NCBI GenBank assembly: GCA_019118645.1
Contig: DWYN01000136.1
Coordinates: 1-34,822, forward strand
Source: Candidatus Blautia excrementipullorum
GTDB lineage: Bacteria; Bacillota; Clostridia; Lachnospirales; Lachnospiraceae
Direction: 5' to 3'
Length of the DNA stretch: 34,822 nucleotides
Shown: piece after piece, positions 1 to 6,697 of the stretch
Numbering within the stretch: the first letter of the stretch is position 1
Layout of the letters: every line of letters begins with the position of its first letter
Translations under genes and position numbers: made by a program
Notes under the pieces: model-generated
Database searches by the model: none
The model's input: the letters and a program-made list of their open reading frames with translations, nothing else
Told to the model about the DNA's origin: nothing

Positions 1-79
1 TGCAAGGGAAAGACAGGACAAAAAATCAGGATTCTTTTTTATCCTTTATAAAAAAATATGGGAGTTTGTATTTTGGCAA

Positions 80-111
80 AAAGAGTGGTGCTGGAGCTTA
101 GCTCCAGCACC
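80..111 (-). terminator. Candidate intrinsic terminator downstream of the Crp/Fnr gene
   Basis: A perfect 11-bp inverted repeat (GGTGCTGGAGC at 87-97, GCTCCAGCACC at 101-111) with a 3-nt loop. Read on the minus strand it is followed after four bases by a T-run (CTCTTTTTG), as expected for the end of the minus-strand regulator transcript. The gap between stem and T-run makes it a slightly imperfect terminator. Confidence 0.6.
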
Positions 112-130
112 AACTTTGTCTACAGTCTGA

Positions 131-164
131 ACAGGCGTATGTTGCACACGCAACATACGCCTGT
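131..164. promoter_or_regulatory. 15-bp-arm palindrome sharing a core with the regulator's promoter palindrome
   Basis: Perfect inverted repeat with arms ACAGGCGTATGTTGC (131-145) and GCAACATACGCCTGT (150-164) around ACAC. The core TATGTTGC-N4-GCAACATA (138-157) matches the promoter palindrome at 886-905 (TATGCTGC-N4-GCAGCATA) except for one symmetric change. It lies 15 bp beyond the stop codon of the Crp/Fnr gene. I infer a second binding site for that regulator, although in RNA it could also act as a 3' hairpin. No T-run follows on either strand, so it is a poor terminator. Confidence 0.55.
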
Positions 165-179
165 AATTAAAGCCAGAAT

Positions 180-839
180 TTACAAAAGCTCAAAAGTGTT
201 CTCTTTATAACGGATTATCCCTTCCTTTTTCATACATGTCAGTTCTCTTGTCAGAGCACTTCGATCTGCACAGAGATATTCCGCCAACTCCAGACGTCCC
301 AAAGGAATGGTAAAAAGTCTGCTGTTCTGCTCTCTGGACTGCTGCTGCAGATATGCCATAATTTTTTTACGGAGAGTCTTTTTTGAAATCACTTCTATTT
401 TATGCATTAGCTGAACATTCTTATCACTGATCAGCCGTACCATATTCTCAATCAGCCTGTGATGAAAGGTACAGCTCATTTTACAGGAATGAATTACTTT
501 ATAAAACGGCAGAAACAGAACCGTGCAGGGATCCGCGGCAAAAAAGCTTACGCTGGCATCTAAACGGCTTCCGCATGCAAAGGATTCGCCAAAAAGTTCT
601 CCCTCTTTCATGGTGACAAGAAGCGTCTGATAGCCTTCCGCGTCTTCTTTTATCATATGCACGGTTCCTGACAAAATGATGCCGACACTTTGAATTTCAT
701 TGTTCTCTAAAAGGATAAATTCTCTTTTTTTATATTTTTTTTGAAAACTTCCCAGGCATGTCAACATAGCAGGAAGATCCTCTTCGTCTATACCGGCAAA
801 CAGCGGCAATAGGGCAAGCTGGTGAAAATCAGGATGCAT
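180..839 (-). CDS. Crp/Fnr family transcriptional regulator
   Basis: A 219-residue protein with the Crp/Fnr layout: an N-terminal cyclic-nucleotide-binding-like beta barrel (about residues 12-120; ILSGTVHM and GELFGES are typical turns), a long dimerisation helix, and a C-terminal winged helix-turn-helix (about 150-219, core LGRLELAEYLCADRSALTRE). It should bind DNA as a dimer. Residues around 119-125 contain a C-x3-C-x-FHH motif; Fnr-like metal or redox sensing is possible, but the N-terminal Fnr cysteine cluster is not evident, so the ligand is unknown. The start has AAGGAG seven bases upstream. The gene has its own promoter with a perfect palindrome over the -35 box, and a related palindrome lies beyond its stop, suggesting autoregulation. 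It is not obviously linked to the glutamine genes next door. Confidence 0.9.
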   Translation of the reverse strand: MHPDFHQLALLPLFAGIDEEDLPAMLTCLGSFQKKYKKREFILLENNEIQSVGIILSGTVHMIKEDAEGYQTLLVTMKEGELFGESFACGSRLDASVSFFAADPCTVLFLPFYKVIHSCKMSCTFHHRLIENMVRLISDKNVQLMHKIEVISKKTLRKKIMAYLQQQSREQNSRLFTIPLGRLELAEYLCADRSALTRELTCMKKEGIIRYKENTFELL

Positions 840-866
840 CTGAACTCTCCTTTCTCTTGAAACTTC

Positions 867-908
867 AGTATATCATTTCACATTTTATGCTGCAACCGCA
901 GCATAAAA
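867..908 (-). promoter_or_regulatory. Promoter and palindromic operator of the Crp/Fnr gene
   Basis: On the minus strand TTGCAG (890-895) and TATACT (867-872) are separated by 17 bp. The -35 box lies inside a perfect palindrome with 11-bp arms TTTTATGCTGC (883-893) and GCAGCATAAAA (898-908) around a 4-bp centre. A dimeric regulator bound here should block or alter RNA polymerase access. The nearest candidate is the adjacent Crp/Fnr protein. Confidence 0.7.
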
Positions 909-928
909 AAAGCCTCCCGAAAGGAGGC
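904..928 (-). terminator. Intrinsic terminator of glnN
   Basis: On the minus strand, a GCCTCC/GGAGGC stem (923-928 with 912-917) with a 5-nt loop is followed by seven Ts. It is the first good terminator beyond glnN. Its T-run overlaps the upstream palindrome of the Crp/Fnr promoter. Confidence 0.85.
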
Positions 929-937
929 AGATATATG

Positions 938-1036
938 TAAAACAGGGAATATCAGGGTTTATAAATCATGGATAAGGAAATCGATAATGAACTTATGAAT
1001 AGCTTATGTCTTACATACAGATATTCCCTGTGTTTA
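938..1036. repeat. Long-range inverted repeat in the glnN 3' region
   Basis: ACAGGGAATATC (942-953) is exactly complementary to GATATTCCCTGT (1020-1031). Allowing one bulged base the pairing extends to GTAAA/TTTAC, giving about 17 bp around a 66-bp AT-rich centre. It lies between the glnN stop and its terminator and so would be in the glnN 3' UTR. It could be a 3' UTR-derived small RNA fold or the remnant of a short IR-bounded element. No ORF is evident. Confidence 0.55.
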
Positions 1037-1046
1037 CCAGTATTGG

Positions 1047-1078
1047 CTGTCTGTGCCCCGCAGGCACAGACAGGTTTT
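1047..1078 (+). terminator. Strong 11-bp hairpin, terminator-like on the plus strand
   Basis: Perfect stem CTGTCTGTGCC (1047-1057) / GGCACAGACAG (1063-1073) with loop CCGCA. On the plus strand it is followed by GTTTTT, while on the minus strand no T-run follows. No plus-strand gene that would need it was recognised; in the glnN mRNA it could be a 3' stability hairpin. Confidence 0.5.
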
Positions 1079-1112
1079 TGCAAAGAATAAATCCGGTATC
1101 TTAATTTTTCTG

Positions 1113-3212
1113 TCAGATAGAGAACAGCAGAGTTCCATATGTAGGATATGGAAGAATAGATTCCGGAATGAGCACTTCAGCCGCATCTGCAGATTCACGA
1201 AGCTTTTCCATATCTGCCAGAACAACTTTCTGGTAAGCTTTTGCTTTTTCCAGAAGATCGCCGCAGCTTTCGGCCTTTGCCGTATCGTCTTTTAAGGTCT
1301 CCAGGTCTTTTGTCATGGCGTCTTCCAGAGAGGTGAGCTTCTTCAGAAGACCGGCTTCGCTGTCTACTGAGATATCCGGAACAACGGACTTTTTCAGACT
1401 TGCTGTCTGTGCAATCTGCTGCATATATGTGGTGACACTTGGAAGCAGATCCTTCTGAATGATTTCCGCCATAGTACAGGACTCAATATGGAGGGTTTTC
1501 ACATAGTTCTCCAGTTTTACTTCATAACGTGAGTAAAGTTCTGCCTTTGTAAAAATCTTATGCTCTGTAAGAAGTTTTTCGTTCTTTTCAGAGATATAGT
1601 ACGGCAGGGCATCCGGTGTGGAGATCAGATTGTAAAGACCGCGTTTTTCCGCTTCCTCTACCCATTCGTCAGTGTAGCCGTTTCCATTAAAGATAACCCG
1701 CTTGTGAGCGATAATGGTTTCTTTCAGAAGTTTGTGAACGGCTTTTTCCATGTCCTCTGCAGGAACGTTTTCCAGCTGGTCGGAGAACTGACGCAGCGCC
1801 TCGGCAACAGCGGTGTTGAGAATAATATTCGGGTTCGCCACGGATGCGGAGGAGCCGAGCATACGGAATTCAAATTTATTTCCGGTGAAAGCAAAGGGTG
1901 AGGTACGGTTTCTGTCCGTGTTGTCTTTGAGGAAGTGGGGCAGAACCTTGGCTCCGATATCCATCTGTACCGCATCATGGCTGCTGAAGTACTGGTCATT
2001 CTCGATTGCCTTGAGCACTTCGGTTAGCTCATCGCCCAGGAAGATGGATACGATTGCCGGCGGAGCCTCGTTGGCGCCGAGACGATGGTCGTTTCCGGCG
2101 TCAGCTACAGAGATACGAAGAAGATCTGCGTAATCATCCACAGCTTTGATGACAGCTACTAGGAAGACAAGGAACTGTGTATTTTCAGCCGGTGTCTTGC
2201 CGGGATCCAGAAGATTGACGCCGGTGTTGGTGCTCATGGACCAGTTGTTGTGCTTGCCGCTTCCGTTGATTCCCTCAAATGGTTTCTCGTGAAGCAGGCA
2301 GACCATGTTGTGCTTATCCGCCACTTTTTTCATAACTTCCATAGTGAGCTGATTATGGTCTACAGCCACATTGGTGGTATCGAAGACAGGAGCAAGCTCG
2401 TGCTGTGCCGGAGCTACCTCGTTGTGTTTTGTCTTTGCAGGGATGCCCAGTTTCCAGAGCTCTTCATCCAGATCATGCATATAAGCGGAAACACGGGGCT
2501 TTAAGGTACCGAAATAGTGGTCTTCCATTTCCTGGCCCTTGGGCGCCGGCGCGCCGATCAGAGTACGGCCGCAGAAAATCAGGTCTTTTCGTTTGTTATA
2601 GAGATCTTTGTCTACCAGGAAGTATTCCTGTTCCGGACCAACGGTGGTCGTTACATGTCTGACCTCTTTATTTCCAAGAATATGAAGAATTCTTACCGCC
2701 TGCCTGTTCAGAGTATCCATGGAACGGAGAAGAGGGGTCTTTTTGTCCAGAGCCTCTCCGCTGTAGGAACAGAAAGCAGTAGGAATATAAAGTGTCTTAT
2801 CTTTGATAAATGCCGGAGAAGTGGGATCCCAGGCGGTATATCCTCTTGCCTCAAAGGTAGCCCGAAGTCCGCCGGAAGGAAAGCTGGATGCGTCAGGCTC
2901 TCCTTTTACAAGTTCTTTTCCGGAAAAATCCATAATGATCTGTCCGTCGCCGGTGGGAGAAATAAAGCTGTCGTGTTTCTCCGCTGTAAAATTGGTCATT
3001 GGCTGGAACCAGTGAGTATAATGTGTGGCTCCGTTTTCGATGGCCCATTCTTTCATGGCCACCGCTACAGAATTGGCTACGTCCAGCTCAAGATGCGTAC
3101 CGTTTTCGATGGTTTTTCTCAGTGCCTTGTACATGTCTTTTGGCAGTTTGCTGCGCATGATCTTATCGTTGAAAACAAGACTGCCGTAAAGTTCAGGAAT
3201 GTTCTGTGCCAT
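1113..3212 (-). CDS. glnN: Glutamine synthetase type III (GSIII)
   Basis: Catalyses ATP-dependent amidation of glutamate to glutamine. The 699-residue length and motifs such as GPEQEYFLVD, HNEVAPAQHELAPVFD and GINGSGKHNNWS identify the large GSIII family (about 700 aa; GSI is about 440-470). I chose the ATG at 3210-3212 (MAQNIPELYG) because AAGGAGAA precedes it at the right distance; the 29 residues available further upstream run through the leader hairpin and look untranslated. It diverges from purF. The leader carries a consensus-like promoter, an ANTAR-type hexaloop hairpin and an overlapping terminator, so expression should depend on antitermination. With glnA at 12994 the window holds two unrelated-length GS enzymes that share the same leader logic. 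Confidence 0.97.
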   Translation of the reverse strand: MAQNIPELYGSLVFNDKIMRSKLPKDMYKALRKTIENGTHLELDVANSVAVAMKEWAIENGATHYTHWFQPMTNFTAEKHDSFISPTGDGQIIMDFSGKELVKGEPDASSFPSGGLRATFEARGYTAWDPTSPAFIKDKTLYIPTAFCSYSGEALDKKTPLLRSMDTLNRQAVRILHILGNKEVRHVTTTVGPEQEYFLVDKDLYNKRKDLIFCGRTLIGAPAPKGQEMEDHYFGTLKPRVSAYMHDLDEELWKLGIPAKTKHNEVAPAQHELAPVFDTTNVAVDHNQLTMEVMKKVADKHNMVCLLHEKPFEGINGSGKHNNWSMSTNTGVNLLDPGKTPAENTQFLVFLVAVIKAVDDYADLLRISVADAGNDHRLGANEAPPAIVSIFLGDELTEVLKAIENDQYFSSHDAVQMDIGAKVLPHFLKDNTDRNRTSPFAFTGNKFEFRMLGSSASVANPNIILNTAVAEALRQFSDQLENVPAEDMEKAVHKLLKETIIAHKRVIFNGNGYTDEWVEEAEKRGLYNLISTPDALPYYISEKNEKLLTEHKIFTKAELYSRYEVKLENYVKTLHIESCTMAEIIQKDLLPSVTTYMQQIAQTASLKKSVVPDISVDSEAGLLKKLTSLEDAMTKDLETLKDDTAKAESCGDLLEKAKAYQKVVLADMEKLRESADAAEVLIPESILPYPTYGTLLFSI

Positions 3213-3236
3213 AGTAGTTCTCCTTTCGACTCCTCG

Positions 3237-3261
3237 GTCATTTTCACCGATGGAAAATGAC
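3237..3261 (-). promoter_or_regulatory. Second 5' UTR hairpin of glnN, just upstream of the RBS
   Basis: Perfect 9-bp stem GTCATTTTC/GAAAATGAC with a 7-nt loop, lying between the leader terminator and the ribosome binding site. The glnA leader has a hairpin in the same relative place (12879-12901). Its function is unknown; mRNA stabilisation or a spacer are possible. Confidence 0.5.
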
Positions 3262-3271
3262 ATTTCTAAAA

Positions 3272-3313
3272 TAAAAAAGGCGCCTTGGATCATCTCCAAA
3301 GCGCCTTTGCTTT
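3272..3313 (-). promoter_or_regulatory. glnN leader: ANTAR-type hexaloop hairpin overlapping a terminator
   Basis: On the minus strand, AAAGC-[AAAGGC]-GCTTT (3298-3313) forms a 5-bp stem with a hexaloop that has A1 and G4. The loop and 3' arm form the 5' arm of a 12-bp terminator (AAGGCGCTTTGG, 3296-3307, with CCAAGGCGCCTT, 3277-3288, one G-U pair) followed by TTTTTTATTTT. The two folds are mutually exclusive. The hairpin begins only a few bases after the predicted transcription start. Confidence 0.8.
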
Positions 3314-3322
3314 ATGTGAAGT

Positions 3323-3350
3323 AGTATACACAAAAAAATGAAGTTGTCAA
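3323..3350 (-). promoter_or_regulatory. glnN promoter
   Basis: TTGACA (3345-3350) and TATACT (3323-3328) on the minus strand with a 16-bp spacer. The predicted start is near 3316, immediately before the leader hairpin. Confidence 0.8.
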
Positions 3351-3395
3351 TGGCTTTTTTAAAAAAAATTGAAATTTTTCCTGTGTGGACAGGGG

Positions 3396-3423
3396 TTGAC
3401 AAAATTCCTCCTTCTATTATAAT
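3396..3423 (+). promoter_or_regulatory. purF promoter
   Basis: TTGACA (3396-3401) and TATAAT (3418-3423) with a 16-bp spacer, a perfect match to the sigma-A consensus hexamers. The predicted start is near 3430. Confidence 0.85.
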
Positions 3424-3431
3424 GGCAGTGT

Positions 3432-3473
3432 AAGCAACGGCGCTTCGGATATGCTCGAAGTGTCTCTTTTTTT
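3432..3473 (+). promoter_or_regulatory. purF leader: ANTAR-type hexaloop hairpin overlapping a terminator
   Basis: AAGC-[AACGGC]-GCTT (3432-3445) gives a 4-bp stem with hexaloop A1/G4. GGCGCTTCG (3439-3447) also pairs with CGAAGTGTC (3456-3464), a 9-bp stem with one G-U pair, followed by TCTTTTTTT. This is the same exclusive-fold design as the glnN, pyrG and glnA leaders. Confidence 0.78.
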
Positions 3474-3503
3474 GCGGACTTAAGGCGGTAAGGAGGATAA
3501 TGA

Positions 3504-4880
3504 ATGGCGGATTTGAAGGAAGCCTGCGGTGTATTTGGAATTTATGATCTGGATGGAGGAAATGTGGTTCCATCTGTTTATTATGGTCTGACTGCTCTGC
3601 AGCACAGAGGACAGGAATCCTGCGGACTGGCTGTGACAAGGACAGACGGGGAAATCGGCAACATACAGTTCCACAAGGATCTGGGGCTGGTCAGTGAAGT
3701 ATTCCGAAAGGAGACCCTGGAAAAAATGTCAGGGGATATCGGCATCGGCCATGTGCGGTATTCTACTACGGGAGCTTCTGTGGCGGAGAACGCTCAGCCG
3801 CTGGTTCTGTCTTATATTAAAGGAACTCTGGCGCTGGCGCATAACGGAAACCTGGTCAATACCCAGGAGCTGAAATGGGAACTGATTCAAAACGGAGCAA
3901 TTTTTCATACAACCACAGATTCAGAAGTCATTGCGTTTCACATTGCCCGGGAGCGGGTTCATTCGAAATCTGTGGAGGAGGCGATTCTGAAAACAGCCAG
4001 GAAGCTGAGAGGAGCATACGGACTGGTGGTTATGAGTCCCAGAAAGCTGATCGGCGTGCGGGATCCCTTTGGACTGAAGCCTCTGTGCATCGGAAAAAAG
4101 GACAATACCTATGTGCTGGCATCGGAAAGCTGCGCCCTTACTTCTGTCGGAGCAGAATTTGTGCGTGATGTGGAGCCTGGAGAAATGGTGACTATATCAA
4201 AGAACGGAATAGAATCCAACCGGGAACTGAGTACAGGAAAGCATGCGCACTGTGTTTTTGAATATATTTATTTTGCCCGGCTGGACAGTGTTCTGGACGG
4301 GGTGGGAATCTATGACGCCCGGATCAGGGGCGGCAAATCACTGGCAAAATCCTATCCGGTAGAGGCGGATCTTGTCACCGGAGTTCCGGAATCCGGCATA
4401 CCGGCGGCAAAGGGATTTTCCGAGGCGTCCGGCATTCCCTTCGGACTTGCTTTCTATAAGAACAGCTATATCGGGAGAACTTTTATCAAGCCCACCCAGA
4501 AAGAACGGGAATCCAGCGTTCATATGAAACTGAGCGTTCTGGACTCTGTTGTAAAAGGGAAACGGATTGTTCTGGTGGACGATTCCATTGTCCGGGGAAC
4601 GACTATTGCAAATCTGATTCATATGCTGAAAAAAGCCGGGGCCCTGGAGGTTCATGTAAGAATCTGTTCCCCTCCGTTTCTGCATCCCTGCTATTTCGGC
4701 ACAGATGTTCCCTCGAATGATCAGCTGATTGCATCCAGCCATACCACAGAAGAGATACGCCAGATGATCGGAGCGGATTCCCTTGGATATATGGAGATTG
4801 ATTATCTGGAAGGAATGGCGGGAGGACTTCCATTGTGCAAGGCGTGTTTTGACGGAAAATATCCTATGGATATAAAATAA
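3504..4880 (+). CDS. purF: Amidophosphoribosyltransferase
   Basis: First committed step of purine synthesis: PRPP plus glutamine gives phosphoribosylamine. The 458-residue protein starts with a short propeptide before the N-terminal nucleophile Cys8 (MADLKEA-CGVFGIYD), followed by a class II glutaminase domain, with the phosphoribosyltransferase PRPP loop VLVDDSIVRGTT at 356-367. Cys250, Cys396, Cys445 and Cys448 sit where the [4Fe-4S] ligands of the Bacillus subtilis-type enzyme are found, so an oxygen-sensitive cluster is likely. AAGGAGG precedes the ATG. The gene stands apart from other pur genes, and its leader has the same ANTAR-type attenuator as the GS genes, so it seems controlled as a glutamine consumer. 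A second purF in a classical pur operon elsewhere is possible. Confidence 0.95.
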   Translation: MADLKEACGVFGIYDLDGGNVVPSVYYGLTALQHRGQESCGLAVTRTDGEIGNIQFHKDLGLVSEVFRKETLEKMSGDIGIGHVRYSTTGASVAENAQPLVLSYIKGTLALAHNGNLVNTQELKWELIQNGAIFHTTTDSEVIAFHIARERVHSKSVEEAILKTARKLRGAYGLVVMSPRKLIGVRDPFGLKPLCIGKKDNTYVLASESCALTSVGAEFVRDVEPGEMVTISKNGIESNRELSTGKHAHCVFEYIYFARLDSVLDGVGIYDARIRGGKSLAKSYPVEADLVTGVPESGIPAAKGFSEASGIPFGLAFYKNSYIGRTFIKPTQKERESSVHMKLSVLDSVVKGKRIVLVDDSIVRGTTIANLIHMLKKAGALEVHVRICSPPFLHPCYFGTDVPSNDQLIASSHTTEEIRQMIGADSLGYMEIDYLEGMAGGLPLCKACFDGKYPMDIK

Positions 4881-4898
4881 AATTGGAAAAAATTCATA

Positions 4899-4927
4899 TT
4901 TACAAATCAGAAAAAATAGTTTATAGT
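4899..4927 (+). promoter_or_regulatory. pyrG-gltBD promoter
   Basis: TTTACA (4899-4904) and TATAGT (4922-4927) with a 17-bp spacer. The predicted start near 4934 gives a longer leader than the other three ANTAR-type units. Confidence 0.7.
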
Positions 4928-4954
4928 ATTGGACATATGAAAAATGTGTTTGAA

Positions 4955-5013
4955 CTGACAAAGGCGTCAGAGGTCCGGAGGGCTTAGTCTCCCCGGGGTT
5001 CTGACGCCTTTTT
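4955..5013 (+). promoter_or_regulatory. pyrG leader: ANTAR-type hexaloop hairpin overlapping a terminator
   Basis: CTGAC-[AAAGGC]-GTCAG (4955-4970) has a 5-bp stem and hexaloop A1/G4. AAGGCGTCAGA (4961-4971) also pairs perfectly with TCTGACGCCTT (5000-5010), followed by TTTTTG; a GC-rich inner stem (CCGGAG with CTCCCCGG) fills the loop. The CTP-dependent reiterative attenuation known for Bacillus pyrG needs an initial GGGC-type transcript start, which I do not see here. Confidence 0.75.
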
Positions 5014-5034
5014 GTTGCAAGGAGGAAATCGATT

Positions 5035-6663
5035 ATGGCAGTAAAATACGTTTTTGTGACAGGAGGAGTAGTATCCGGCCTGGGAAAGGGGATTACCGCG
5101 GCTTCTCTGGGAAGGCTTCTCAAGGCGAGAGGCTATCAGGTGACCATGCAGAAATTTGATCCCTATATCAATATTGATCCGGGAACAATGAATCCCATAC
5201 AGCACGGAGAAGTTTTCGTGACAGATGACGGTACGGAGACAGACCTGGACCTGGGACATTATGAGCGTTTTATTGATGAAAGCCTGGACAAAAATTCCAA
5301 TGTGACCACCGGAAAAATTTACTGGTCCGTTCTTCAGAAGGAGCGCCACGGAGACTTCGGGGGAGGAACCGTGCAGGTGATTCCGCATATTACAAATGAG
5401 ATCAAGAGCCGTTTTTACCGGGCAAAATCGCCGGATGAAGAAAGAATTGCCATTATAGAAGTCGGAGGAACTGTGGGAGATATTGAAAGCCAGCCCTTCC
5501 TGGAGGCGATCCGTCAGTTCCAGCATGATGTGGGACCGGACAATGCGGCTCTGGTCCATGTGACATTAATTCCTTATCTGAAGGCCTCGGGGGAGATGAA
5601 GACAAAGCCTACCCAGGCCAGCGTAAAGGAACTGCAGGGAATGGGAATTCAGCCCAATGTTCTGGTCTGCAGAAGCGAGTATCCGCTGACGGAGGAGATC
5701 CGGAAAAAAATTGCTCTGTTCTGCAATGTGCCGGTTTCTCATGTACTGCAGAACCTGGATGTGGAATACCTTTACGAGGCGCCTCTCGCCATGGAGAGAG
5801 AGAAGCTGGCGGATGTGGTTCTGGAAACTCTTCGCCTGGAGAACAGAAAACCGGACCTTGCCGACTGGCAGGAGATGGTAAAAAACCTGAGAAATCCGGA
5901 AGCCTCTGTCAATATCGCCATGGTCGGAAAATACACACAGCTTCATGACGCATATCTGAGTGTTGTGGAAGCCCTGAAACACGGAGGCATTTCCTGCAAA
6001 GCCAAGGTGGAGATCACCTGGGTGGATTCCGAGGAACTGAATGAGAAAAACCTGGATCAGATCCTTCACGCAGTGGACGGCATTCTTGTCCCGGGAGGCT
6101 TCGGCAACCGGGGAACGGAAGGGATGATTCTGGCCGCTCAGTATGCCAGAGTCCATAAAATTCCATATCTTGGAATCTGCCTGGGAATGCAGATGGCGAT
6201 TGTGGAATTTGCCCGTCATGTACTGGGATATGAGGACGCCAACAGCATAGAGCTGGATCCGTCCACCAAACATCCGGTGATTGCGCTGATGCCGGATCAG
6301 GAGAGCGTGGAGGATCTGGGAGGCACCCTGAGGCTGGGAAGCTACCCCTGTATCCTGAATGAGGATTCAAAGGCATTTGAACTTTTTGGAATGAAAGAGA
6401 TTCAGGAACGCCACAGACACCGCTATGAAGTCAACAACGCATTTCGGGGCGAGCTGTCTGAAAAAGGCATGATTCTGGCGGGAACTTCTCCGGACGGCCA
6501 TATAGTAGAGATGATTGAGCTGAAAGACCACCCGTTCTTTGAGGGAACGCAGGGACATCCGGAATTCAAGTCCCGGCCCAACCACGCGCACCCGCTGTTC
6601 CGCGGATTCATCGGAGCGGCAGTGGAATACGGAAGGGCCAAAAATGCGGAAATGGAAAATTGA
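5035..6663 (+). CDS. pyrG: CTP synthase
   Basis: Converts UTP to CTP using ATP and the amide of glutamine. The 542-residue protein has the synthase domain first (P-loop-like [13 protein letters not shown] at about 14-26, then [12 protein letters not shown]), followed by a class I glutaminase domain with triad Cys382 (LGICLGMQM), His508 and Glu510 (GHPEFKS). The length is normal. AAGGAGG is well placed before the ATG. It heads an apparent pyrG-gltB-gltD transcription unit (34 bp to gltB) behind an ANTAR-type leader, which would tie pyrimidine amidation to nitrogen status instead of, or besides, CTP level. Confidence 0.97.
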   Translation: MAVKYVFVTGGVVSGLGKGITAASLGRLLKARGYQVTMQKFDPYINIDPGTMNPIQHGEVFVTDDGTETDLDLGHYERFIDESLDKNSNVTTGKIYWSVLQKERHGDFGGGTVQVIPHITNEIKSRFYRAKSPDEERIAIIEVGGTVGDIESQPFLEAIRQFQHDVGPDNAALVHVTLIPYLKASGEMKTKPTQASVKELQGMGIQPNVLVCRSEYPLTEEIRKKIALFCNVPVSHVLQNLDVEYLYEAPLAMEREKLADVVLETLRLENRKPDLADWQEMVKNLRNPEASVNIAMVGKYTQLHDAYLSVVEALKHGGISCKAKVEITWVDSEELNEKNLDQILHAVDGILVPGGFGNRGTEGMILAAQYARVHKIPYLGICLGMQMAIVEFARHVLGYEDANSIELDPSTKHPVIALMPDQESVEDLGGTLRLGSYPCILNEDSKAFELFGMKEIQERHRHRYEVNNAFRGELSEKGMILAGTSPDGHIVEMIELKDHPFFEGTQGHPEFKSRPNHAHPLFRGFIGAAVEYGRAKNAEMEN

Positions 6664-6697
6664 AAAATAAGGAATTCACATAGAAAGGATGAAAAGG

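Noticed and set aside
1191-1202. ATTCACGAA inside glnN as a further copy of the TnpB-locus palindrome
   Set aside because: Only a half-site inside a conserved coding region with no dyad partner; consistent with chance.
3213-3299. N-terminal extension of glnN (29 more residues)
   Set aside because: It would translate through the leader hairpins; a good RBS sits directly before the downstream ATG and the family begins near there.
4928-4954. A second (P1) ANTAR hexaloop hairpin upstream in the pyrG leader (ACAT...ATGT)
   Set aside because: The weak 4-bp stem encloses seven bases with G at position 3, not a hexaloop with A1 and G4; the other leaders have no room for one.
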